From: Pseudomonadota bacterium
GTDB taxonomy: Bacteria > Pseudomonadota > Gammaproteobacteria > Competibacterales > Competibacteraceae
Direction of reading: 5' to 3'
Assembly: GCA_030917925.1 (NCBI GenBank)
Contig: JAUPTV010000125.1
Span: 1 to 61,911, forward strand
Length of the DNA stretch: 61,911 bases
Made by a program: the position numbers and the translations under genes. The notes under the pieces were generated by a model that was not told the origin of the DNA, made no database searches, and worked only from the letters and a program-made list of their open reading frames with translations. Shown here in pieces: positions 32,988 through 40,620 of the stretch. The stretch's first letter is position 1. Each line of letters begins with the position of its first letter.

Positions 32988-34625
32988 ATGACCACTCTTA
33001 ATCTTGATCCGTCGCTCCTCCGTTCCCTGTTTGTCATGGGTGCGATTGTCGAAGCCCGCGATGCCTATACTGGCGGCCATCTCTGGCGCGTCGGCCAATA
33101 TTCAAAATGGCTGGCGGAACAAGCCGGGCTGTCGCGCTACGAGATTTTCCTGGCCACCGCCGGCGGGTTCCTGCATGACCTGGGCAAGGTCGGCATTCCC
33201 GACGCCATTTTGAATAAACCGGGTCGCCTGGATGATCAGGAATACGCCGTGGTTAAAACTCACCCGACGATTGGCGTAGAACTGTTGCAGCAACATCCGT
33301 TAGCCCCGTTGGTGCTGGACGCGGTGAGCTATCACCATGAACGCCCGGATGGTCAGGGTTATCCTTACCGTTTGAACGGTGAGGAAACGCCAGTCATTGC
33401 CCGCATTGTCGCCATCGCTGATGCATTTGACGCCATGACCAGCACCCGTCCCTATCGACGCGGGATGCCGATGGAACAGGCACTGGTGATCCTGCGTGAA
33501 GAACAGGGGCGGCAATTTGATGAGGCGCTCTGCGGCCATTTTCTGACGCTGGCCGCTGGCAACCGGCTCGAACACATTATTGCTCACAGTTTTCACGACC
33601 GCCCGCTGGTCGATTGTCCCATGTGCGGTCCGGCCGTGCTCGCGATTGATGCCGAAACTGTCGATGGTGGACTGCATTATTGTCGCGCCTGTCATGGGGA
33701 ATTCCGCCTGCATCGCAGCGGCGCAACCTTTACCGCAGAATTTACCGGATGTCAGGCTACGGCTGATCAGGTGCGTCCACAACCCGATTTCGATCCCATC
33801 GAAGACTTGCTAGCGGATGGAATGCGTGTGAATTCCGGGTCCACAACGACGGTAACAACGCCTGTGGTAACGCCAACCGTCCCTTCACGAATTCTGATTG
33901 TACAACTGGATGCCGAACAGACCGGGTTATGGCGCGAAGCGCTGGGGCCGAATAGGCAAACCCTGTTGTTTCCAACCGATAGCGATGTTGAGATTGGTCT
34001 GCGCATCCTGGCGGCTGAAGCGAAAGCGCCTGATCTGGTGATTATCGATGTTTCCTACTTTCTGACCCGTAACGCGAATCCTTACGCCTTTGCCGCCAGG
34101 CTGGCGCAATGGTCGCCGGGCACCCGGGTGGTATTGACCAACAGCATCGCGACTCGGATTGTCGAATCGGTACGTTCCCAGGCCATACGGCGCGGCGCGA
34201 TTGACCTGTTACCAGCGCTACCCAATGACCGCGCCCAAGCGCAGGCCATCGCGTCGAAGATGCTAAAAGCGGCGATGCATCCGTCAGTGCTGGCGGTTGA
34301 TGAAGCGGACGCTGAAGCCAGCGAATCCCAGGGCCAAGGGCCATTCAGCGATGCCGCCAAAGTTGCTATTGCCATGCGTAGTCCCGGCGGCGTCGCTATT
34401 CAGGATCGCAGTTACCGGTTCAAAAACTATCCCTGCTGCTTCACTGGCGTTGAAGCTGCTGAATGGCTGCAGCGCACTTACTCAGTCAGTCGGCAGGAGG
34501 CGCTGGCCTTCGGCTCCAGTCTAGTCGCGCGCCGGGTGATCCACCATGTCACCAACGACCATGATTTCAAGGATGAGCATTTGTTCTATCGCTTCATCGT
34601 GGATGACGTACTGAGGGCTGAATAA
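32988..34625 (+). CDS. HD-GYP protein with zinc-ribbon, degenerate receiver and DEP domain
   Basis: Cytosolic signalling protein of 545 residues. The N-terminal HD-GYP phosphodiesterase has HD in FLHDLGKVGIPD (near 64) and HHERPDGQGYP near 115-125, so it should hydrolyse cyclic di-GMP. Next comes a CPMC...CRAC zinc-ribbon-like insert (about 211-237). A receiver-like fold (about 300-428) retains the Asp of LVIIDVS but lacks the acidic pair and the KP motif. A DEP domain (about 448-543) has YRFKNYPCCFTGVEAAEWL. DEP usually mediates membrane or protein contact. The start is ATG 32988; an upstream TTG is less likely. Confidence 0.87.
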   Translation: MTTLNLDPSLLRSLFVMGAIVEARDAYTGGHLWRVGQYSKWLAEQAGLSRYEIFLATAGGFLHDLGKVGIPDAILNKPGRLDDQEYAVVKTHPTIGVELLQQHPLAPLVLDAVSYHHERPDGQGYPYRLNGEETPVIARIVAIADAFDAMTSTRPYRRGMPMEQALVILREEQGRQFDEALCGHFLTLAAGNRLEHIIAHSFHDRPLVDCPMCGPAVLAIDAETVDGGLHYCRACHGEFRLHRSGATFTAEFTGCQATADQVRPQPDFDPIEDLLADGMRVNSGSTTTVTTPVVTPTVPSRILIVQLDAEQTGLWREALGPNRQTLLFPTDSDVEIGLRILAAEAKAPDLVIIDVSYFLTRNANPYAFAARLAQWSPGTRVVLTNSIATRIVESVRSQAIRRGAIDLLPALPNDRAQAQAIASKMLKAAMHPSVLAVDEADAEASESQGQGPFSDAAKVAIAMRSPGGVAIQDRSYRFKNYPCCFTGVEAAEWLQRTYSVSRQEALAFGSSLVARRVIHHVTNDHDFKDEHLFYRFIVDDVLRAE

Positions 34626-34675
34626 CGCCGAACTCTGGAAGCGCCAGGGCCAAGCGGCGATCAAAAATCAGGCCA

Positions 34676-35623
34676 TCAGGCGCGGTTGTCTGCCGCCAGT
34701 GGAGAAGGCACTGGGGCTGCCGGTTCGGTCGGCGGCGGCGCGGCTCTGCCCAGCGTCAGTTGCGAGAGCAACATGCCGGCGAACATCAGTCCGCAGCCGA
34801 TCAGCCCGCGTCCGGCCAGAGTCTCATTGAGCAACAGCCAGCCGCCCAGCGCCGCAAACACGGTTTCCAGACTCAGGATAATCGCCGCATGAGCGGGCGG
34901 TGCATCGCGCTGGGCTACGACTTGCAGCGTGTAGGCGACCCCGACTGACAACAGCCCACCGTAAAGAATGGGCAACGCTCCGCCCTGCAATCCTTCCAGG
35001 GTGATTGGTTCGCTGGCAATGGCGATGGCCAGGCTCAGGACGCCGCAGATGATGAATTGCAGACAGGCCAGCAGCACCGGTTCCACATGCCGACCCGACA
35101 GCCAGCCAATCGCCAGCACATGCCCGGCCCAGAAGAACGCGCCGATCAGCACCAGGCCATCGCCCTGGGTGAGGGTGAGTCGCTCGTTCATCGTCAGCAG
35201 GTACAGGCCGACCACCGCCAGGGCCGCGCCCACCCAGGTGCCCCAGGGCGTGCGTTGTCCCCACAGTAGGCCCAGTAGCGGGACTACCACGACATACAGG
35301 CCAGTAATAAATCCGGCCTTACCGGCGGTGGTATGGACAATCCCGACCTGTTGCAGCGAAGCGCCAGCGAACAGAATCAGCCCGACCAGCAAACTGCCGA
35401 TCAGCGTCAGACGTCCACTGCCGGGGGGAATCAGCGGGCTGGAGCGGCGGCTGATCCAGAGTAACGGCAATAGCGACAGCGCCCCTAGCAGGAACCGAAC
35501 GCCGTTGTAAGTGAAGGGACCCACATGATCCATCCCGACCCGCTGCGCGACGAAGGCGGAACCCCAGATGATCGCCGTCAGCAGTAGAAGTACTTCCGCT
35601 TTGAAGGTTTTTGCGTTCAACAT
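34676..35623 (-). CDS. EamA/DMT-family transporter
   Basis: Inner-membrane exporter-like protein of 315 residues with ten predicted helices. Family features are AIIWGSAFVAQRVGMDHVGP in the first repeat and SLETVFAALGGWLLLNETL in the second, and the tail is Pro/Ala-rich. The ATG at 35623 is preferred over an upstream TTG at 35641. It differs clearly from the other EamA gene in this window and is not a recent duplicate. Substrate unknown. Confidence 0.88.
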   Translation of the reverse strand: MLNAKTFKAEVLLLLTAIIWGSAFVAQRVGMDHVGPFTYNGVRFLLGALSLLPLLWISRRSSPLIPPGSGRLTLIGSLLVGLILFAGASLQQVGIVHTTAGKAGFITGLYVVVVPLLGLLWGQRTPWGTWVGAALAVVGLYLLTMNERLTLTQGDGLVLIGAFFWAGHVLAIGWLSGRHVEPVLLACLQFIICGVLSLAIAIASEPITLEGLQGGALPILYGGLLSVGVAYTLQVVAQRDAPPAHAAIILSLETVFAALGGWLLLNETLAGRGLIGCGLMFAGMLLSQLTLGRAAPPPTEPAAPVPSPLAADNRA

Positions 35624-35669
35624 GCCGGAATGATACTGCAATTTTTACGGCCCCAACCCGGAAATCCGC

Positions 35670-35697
35670 TTGCCCATCGGCGGAAAATCCTTATAAT
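35670..35697 (+). promoter_or_regulatory. Promoter of tRNA-Leu
   Basis: TTGCCC (35670-35675), a 16-nt spacer and a perfect TATAAT (35692-35697) lie 20 nt before the tRNA. The GC-rich stretch after the -10 element (TGCGC) is the type of discriminator found at stringently controlled stable-RNA promoters. Confidence 0.7.
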
Positions 35698-35716
35698 TGC
35701 GCTTCTCCCTCCCAAT

Positions 35717-35802
35717 GCCGGGATGGCGGAATGGTAGACGCAGTGGACTCAAAATCCACCGGCCGTGAGGTCGTGAGAGTTCGAGTCTCTCTCCCGGCAC
35801 CA
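35717..35802 (+). tRNA. tRNA-Leu (anticodon CAA)
   Basis: An 86-nt class II tRNA. The acceptor arms GCCGGGA and TCCCGGC pair over seven bases. The anticodon stem GTGGA/TCCAC encloses the loop CTCAAAA, giving anticodon CAA (decodes UUG). A long variable arm and the T-arm GTTCGAGTC follow. CCA is encoded in the gene (35800-35802). Confidence 0.95.
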
Positions 35803-35871
35803 ATGACATTATCGGCTATTTGAACAGGTCATCGCCGACTGCTCATCAGCAGTACCGCCCTACCCGCAGAT

Positions 35872-36525
35872 TCAGGAAATGGTCTGCACCGTTCCATCAA
35901 GATTCATCAGCAGCATTTCAATCTCCAGTTTCGGATAGCGCTTGCGAATCGCCTGCGCCAGTTCGCGGAGATGCTTACCGTGAACACGCTCCTCCAATAG
36001 AGGATCTTTGGCGAAATCGGCTTTCAGGATGACCTTGTAAGCGCCGCAGTCGCGATGATCCATCAGAATCACCGAATTGATCTGATGCAGATCGATGGCC
36101 ACTGTGAGATGATCCCAGAAGGTCTTGTTCCAGTCCTTGAAGCTCTTGGTCAGGGCACCTAGCGCTGCGCCCGCCAGAATGACGTGATCGTATTGATCCG
36201 TCAGGCCACGGCTGTCCATATATTTGGCAATGTCATCGATCAACCGGTAATCCATGCAACTGAGCAACAGGGCTTCAGCCGTATGGGCAGCGCCATGTCC
36301 GGTTTCTGCAGCGGGGGCAGCGCCATGTCCGGCTTTCGTGGCAGGGGCAGCGCCATGTCCGGTTTCTGCAGCGGGGGCAGCGCCGTGTCCGGTTTCCGCA
36401 CGGGCCAGTTGCAGCAAAGCCGCCCCGCCGCCCAGCGCCGCCAACTGAATAAAGCGGCGGCGGGTCAGGGAGGAATCGTGACTCAGGGAATGGCAATCAG
36501 TGAACAGTGGGTGATGGGTGGTCAT
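35872..36525 (-). CDS. Tat-exported beta-carbonic-anhydrase-like protein
   Basis: Predicted periplasmic protein of 217 residues. A twin-arginine signal (TRRRFIQLAALGGGAAL) is followed by four tandem 10-residue repeats of the type AETGHGAAPA. The rest resembles the zinc site of beta-carbonic anhydrases: CMDYR (C-x-D-x-R, near 88) and HRDCGAY (H-x2-C, near 157). The spacing is compatible with a beta-CA fold. Activity is uncertain because the flanking sequence is diverged. The His-bearing linker may bind metal. Tat export implies folding, and perhaps zinc loading, before secretion. Confidence 0.75.
   Translation of the reverse strand: MTTHHPLFTDCHSLSHDSSLTRRRFIQLAALGGGAALLQLARAETGHGAAPAAETGHGAAPATKAGHGAAPAAETGHGAAHTAEALLLSCMDYRLIDDIAKYMDSRGLTDQYDHVILAGAALGALTKSFKDWNKTFWDHLTVAIDLHQINSVILMDHRDCGAYKVILKADFAKDPLLEERVHGKHLRELAQAIRKRYPKLEIEMLLMNLDGTVQTIS
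36281..36400 (-). repeat. Four 30-bp tandem repeats inside the CA-like gene
   Basis: Four in-frame 30-bp units (36281-36310, 36311-36340, 36341-36370, 36371-36400) encode AETGHGAAPA-type decapeptides. Units 2 and 4 are nearly identical, and unit 3 encodes TKAGHGAAPA. The high nucleotide identity suggests recent expansion by slippage, so copy number may vary between strains. Confidence 0.85.
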
Positions 36526-36570
36526 AAGGTACGGTGCTAAAGGTTATAGGGTTGAGGTCAGGCGTAAAGC

Positions 36571-39500
36571 GTGAAACTCGGAACAGCGGGTTGCGCTAAG
36601 ATAACGCCCTCGCTTTCCATGAACGTTAATTCTACACCAATGACGGTTATTGCCCCTTCCCTGATTTCTGCATCGCCAATTCCGGCGATCCTCCCTCCTG
36701 ACCACCGCCAGCCCCTGCGATGGGGATCGTTGCATGGCGCTGCGCCCGCCTTGCTGATTGCTGCAGCCACCCGGTTTCGCGGCCTGATCCTGGTGATTAC
36801 CCCGGATAGCCAGGTCGCGTTGCGGCTGGAAACCGAATTGCGGGTGTTCGGCGGCGCGGAACTGGAGATTCTGGCGTTCCCGGACGGGGAGACGTTGCCT
36901 TATGACGGCTTTTCTCCGCACCAGGATATTGTCTCGCAACGGCTGGCGGCGTTGTACCGGTTGCCGCAACGCCGATGCGGGGTGCTGGTCGCGCCGGTCG
37001 CGACGCTGATGCAGCGCCTTGCGCCGCGTGATTATCTGGATCGCTATGCGCTACTGCTCACCGTGGGCGAACGGCTGGATCTGGACGCCTTTCGCCAGCG
37101 CCTGGAAGCGGCAGGTTATGCGTGCGTGTCGCAAGTGGGGGAACGGGGCGAGTTTGCGGTGCGCGGGTCGATTCTCGATCTGTTTCCGATGGGTGCGGCG
37201 CGGCCGTACCGGATTGAGTTGTTTGATGACACGGTGGAGAGCATTCGCGATTTTGATCCGGACACGCAGTTGTCCGTGGCGAAGGTGAACCGTATCGATC
37301 TGTTGCCGGCACGGGAGTTTGCGCTGGACAAAGAGTCGATCAGCCGGTTCCGCCAAGCCTGGCGGCGGCAGTTCGAGGGCGATCCGCAGCGCAGTCTGAT
37401 CTACCGGGAAGTCAGCGAGGGTCATGCGCCCGGCGGGATTGAGTATTACCTGCCGCTGTTCTTTGAACCGGCGGCCACCCTGTTTGACCATTTGCCGGAA
37501 AGTACTCTGGTTATTCAACTGGAAGGGGTTGAGGCGGCAATGGCGGCGTTCCAGGACCAGATTATGGAGCGCTATGAACAATATCGCCATGACGCCGAGC
37601 GTCCGCTGTTGCCGCCGCCTGTGCTATTTCTGCAAGCGGCGCAGGTGCAACAGGCGCTGGCGCGTTATCCACGGGTTGAGTTGTGTGAAGTGGGCGATGG
37701 CGGAGTCAACTATCCCACGCTGCCGCCGCCGACCCTGCCTTTCCAACCGCGCCATGAACGGCCGGTTGAAGCGTTGCAACAATTCCTGGCTGACTTTCCG
37801 GGCCGGGTGTTGATGGCCGTGGAATCGGCGGGACGGCGCGAGACATTGCTGGAGACGCTGCGCGGTTATGGCGTGCAACCGATGGTTTGCGCGGGTTGGG
37901 CGGACTTTCTAGCACGGGCGGATGTGCGCCTGGCGTTGACCGTTGCGCCACTGGAGCAAGGCTTGTGGCTGACCGAGCCGCCGCTGGCGATCATTGCCGA
38001 ACCGCAGTTGTACGGGGAACGGGTGCAGCAAGTGCGCCGCCGGACGCCCAGTCGCGATCCGGATGCCATCATTCGCGATCTGACTGATCTGAGTCTGGGC
38101 GCGCCGGTGGTGCATGAAGCGCATGGCATTGGCCGGTACGCGGGATTGCAACGCTTGGAAATTGCCGGCATCGACGGGGAGTTCGTGGTCGTGGAATACG
38201 CGGGCGACGGGCGCTTGTATGTCCCGGTGGCCGCTCTGCATTTGCTCAGTCGCTATACCGGCGCTGCGCCGGAACATGCGCCGCTGCACAAACTCGGCAG
38301 TGGCCAGTGGGAGAAGGTCAAGCGCAAGGCGGTGGAACAAGTGACCGATGCCGCAGCGGAATTGCTCGACCTCTACGCCCGGCGCGAGGCTCGGCCCGGT
38401 CATGCGTTTACCCTGGAAGCCGCCGATTATGCGGCGTTCGCGGCAGCGTTCCCGTTTGAGGAAACCGCCGATCAGCAGACGGCGATTGCAGCAGTGATTG
38501 CGGATTTGCGCTCCGGGAAACCCATGGATCGGGTCGTTTGCGGCGATGTGGGTTTTGGCAAAACCGAAGTGGCGATGCGGGCGGCCTTTGTGGTCGTCCA
38601 GGACGGGCGGCAGGTCACGGTACTCACGCCGACCACGTTGCTGGCGCAGCAGCATTATCAAAATTTTCAGGATCGCTTTGCTGACTGGCCAGTGCGCATT
38701 GAATTACTGTCCCGGTTCCGTTCGCCCAAACAGCAGGCGGCCACTTTGCAGGCACTGGTCGAGGGCAAGGTGGATATTCTGATCGGCACCCACAAGCTGT
38801 TGCAGGACAGTGTGCAGTTCAAGCAACTGGGATTGGTGGTGGTCGATGAAGAGCATCGGTTTGGCGTGAAGCACAAGGAGCGGTTGAAAGCGCTGCGGAC
38901 CGAGGTGGACATTTTAACCCTGACCGCGACGCCGATTCCCCGCACGTTGAATATGGCGATGGCCGGACTGCGTGACTTGTCGATTATCGCCACGCCCCCA
39001 GCGGGTCGGCTGGCGGTGAAGACCTTTGTCGGTCAATGGAATCCGGCGACGATTCGGGAAGCCTGTCAGCGGGAATTGAAACGCGGCGGGCAGATTTATT
39101 TCCTGCATAATGAAGTGGAAACTATTCAGCGCATGGCGGCGCAGGTTGCGGAATTGGCGCCCGGCGCCCGAGTGGCGGTCGCTCATGGGCAGATGCGCGA
39201 GCGGGAATTGGAACAGGTCATGCTGGATTTTTACCATCGCCGCTGTAATCTGCTGGTGTGTACGACCATTATTGAATCGGGCATCGACGTGCCCAGCGCC
39301 AACACCATTCTGATCAACCGCGCTGACAAACTCGGGCTGGCGCAATTGCATCAGTTACGCGGGCGAGTAGGGCGGTCGCACCATCGCGCTTATGCCTATT
39401 TGATCGTGCCGCCCAAAGGGGTGATGACGGCGGACGCGGTGAAACGGATTGAAGCGATTGAGTCGCTGGAGGATCTGGGCGCAGGGTTCCTGCTGGCCAG

Positions 39501-40098
39501 CCATGATCTGGAAATTCGCGGCGCGGGGGAATTGCTCGGCGAGGCGCAGAGCGGTCAGATTCATGAAGTCGGCTTCAGTTTGTACATGGATTTGCTGGAG
39601 CGGGCGGTGCAGGCGTTGAAGGCGGGCAAGGTTCCGGAACTGGATCGTCCGCTGGATCATGGCCCGGAGATTGATTTGCAAAGTCCGGCGCTGATTCCCG
39701 ATGATTATCTGCCCGATGTTCACAGTCGGCTGATTTTGTACAAGCGCATCGCCAGCGCCCGGGATGCCGGGGAGTTGCGGGAATTGCAGGTGGAAATGAT
39801 TGACCGCTTTGGCCTGTTGCCGACCCCGGTGAAAACCCTGTTCCGGGTGACCGGTCTGAAATTGCAGGCGTTGCCGGTCGGTGTTAAGAAGATCGAAGCC
39901 GGACCAAAAGGCGGGCGACTGGTATTCGGACCGGAGCCAAAAGTGGACGCAGCTCAACTCGTGCAATTGATCCAGCAGCAGTCCAGAATTTATAAACTGG
40001 ACGGGCGGGATAAGCTACGCTTTATCAAGGATCTGCCCGATGCAGAAGCCAGGGCGGCGGAAGTCGAGGCCGTACTGGAGAAGATCGGGGGTCGCTGA
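36571..40098 (+). CDS. mfd: Transcription-repair coupling factor Mfd
   Basis: DNA translocase that removes RNA polymerase stalled at lesions and recruits UvrA, about 1175 residues (E. coli Mfd 1148). The UvrB-like N-terminal module is visible (FPDGETLPYDGFSPHQDIVS). An RNA-polymerase-interacting CarD-like domain follows (APVVHEAHGIGRYAGLQRLE). The helicase core has Walker A GDVGFGKTE, DEEHRFGVKHKERL, TATPIPRTLNMAMAGLRDLS and QLRGRVGRSHHRAYAY, and the C-terminal TRCF domain is present. The start is uncertain: GTG 36571, or ATG 36619 or 36640, none with a strong ribosome site. Confidence 0.97.
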   Translation: MKLGTAGCAKITPSLSMNVNSTPMTVIAPSLISASPIPAILPPDHRQPLRWGSLHGAAPALLIAAATRFRGLILVITPDSQVALRLETELRVFGGAELEILAFPDGETLPYDGFSPHQDIVSQRLAALYRLPQRRCGVLVAPVATLMQRLAPRDYLDRYALLLTVGERLDLDAFRQRLEAAGYACVSQVGERGEFAVRGSILDLFPMGAARPYRIELFDDTVESIRDFDPDTQLSVAKVNRIDLLPAREFALDKESISRFRQAWRRQFEGDPQRSLIYREVSEGHAPGGIEYYLPLFFEPAATLFDHLPESTLVIQLEGVEAAMAAFQDQIMERYEQYRHDAERPLLPPPVLFLQAAQVQQALARYPRVELCEVGDGGVNYPTLPPPTLPFQPRHERPVEALQQFLADFPGRVLMAVESAGRRETLLETLRGYGVQPMVCAGWADFLARADVRLALTVAPLEQGLWLTEPPLAIIAEPQLYGERVQQVRRRTPSRDPDAIIRDLTDLSLGAPVVHEAHGIGRYAGLQRLEIAGIDGEFVVVEYAGDGRLYVPVAALHLLSRYTGAAPEHAPLHKLGSGQWEKVKRKAVEQVTDAAAELLDLYARREARPGHAFTLEAADYAAFAAAFPFEETADQQTAIAAVIADLRSGKPMDRVVCGDVGFGKTEVAMRAAFVVVQDGRQVTVLTPTTLLAQQHYQNFQDRFADWPVRIELLSRFRSPKQQAATLQALVEGKVDILIGTHKLLQDSVQFKQLGLVVVDEEHRFGVKHKERLKALRTEVDILTLTATPIPRTLNMAMAGLRDLSIIATPPAGRLAVKTFVGQWNPATIREACQRELKRGGQIYFLHNEVETIQRMAAQVAELAPGARVAVAHGQMRERELEQVMLDFYHRRCNLLVCTTIIESGIDVPSANTILINRADKLGLAQLHQLRGRVGRSHHRAYAYLIVPPKGVMTADAVKRIEAIESLEDLGAGFLLASHDLEIRGAGELLGEAQSGQIHEVGFSLYMDLLERAVQALKAGKVPELDRPLDHGPEIDLQSPALIPDDYLPDVHSRLILYKRIASARDAGELRELQVEMIDRFGLLPTPVKTLFRVTGLKLQALPVGVKKIEAGPKGGRLVFGPEPKVDAAQLVQLIQQQSRIYKLDGRDKLRFIKDLPDAEARAAEVEAVLEKIGGR

Positions 40099-40161
40099 AA
40101 GGGCAGCATGTGCTCCCAGCGCCCCCTTGACGATTTGACCCCAACCAGAAGGAGTGACCTG

Positions 40162-40266
40162 ATGAGTAAAGGTACTGACATTAAAAAAGAAACCAAGAAG
40201 AAAGCCACGAAAACCCTGAAGGAGAAAAAGGCCGAGAAGAAGGCCAAGAAGGACAGTAAAGGGTAG
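40162..40266 (+). CDS. Small Lys-rich basic peptide
   Basis: A 34-residue open frame, MSKGTDIKKETKKKATKTLK and a further KEKKAEKKAKKD-type tail. About half the residues are Lys. A near-perfect AAGGAG site lies at the right distance, so translation is very likely. It starts 63 nt after mfd. Similar short Lys-rich proteins occur widely in proteobacteria as uncharacterised proteins. Nucleic-acid or ribosome binding can be imagined from the charge, but nothing in the sequence proves it. Confidence 0.65.
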   Translation: MSKGTDIKKETKKKATKTLKEKKAEKKAKKDSKG

Positions 40267-40322
40267 TACCCGTTCCTGGTAGGTTTTTGGTCAGTGTTCA
40301 TCCCTCCCTCTAACTCCCTCGC

Positions 40323-40577
40323 ATGAAGGGAAGGGGGAGGGTGATAACGGGTGATTTTGCGGGGACTTTCTCTGCTCTTGTGGGGGCAAATGCTAAGGGT
40401 TCACTGCGTTACTTTGAAAAGGATGGAACCTTGGTGCTGGGGCCAAAAGAAACGGCATTGCGGGAACGCCACCGGGTGGAGCAGACGCAGTTGCAGCTAA
40501 GCCTAGATCAGGAACGGCAGCGCGCTGAGCGTATGGCGCAGCAGTTGCCGGAGTTGGGCGGTGAGGTGGATGGTTAA
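40323..40577 (+). pseudogene. Possible Uma2-family endonuclease C-terminal remnant
   Basis: The frame encodes LRYFEKDGTLVLGPKETALR followed by a Gln/Glu/Arg-rich coiled coil (LSLDQERQRAERMAQQLPEL). This is how many Uma2 (DUF820) proteins end. The nuclease domain that should precede it is absent. The first ~25 residues are unrelated to the family. It may be a truncated gene copy or a small free-standing coiled-coil protein. Confidence 0.4.
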
Positions 40578-40620
40578 GGTTTTGGGTGATTTTGGCGAGT
40601 TTCAGGTTTCTGAGGAATGA

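Noticed and set aside
36281-36400. 30-bp repeats considered as a CRISPR array
   Set aside because: The units are contiguous without spacers and encode an in-frame peptide repeat.
40262-40342. Hairpins after the Lys-rich gene as a strong terminator
   Set aside because: GGGTAGTACCC and a C/G-rich imperfect stem are present, but neither is followed by a convincing T-run.
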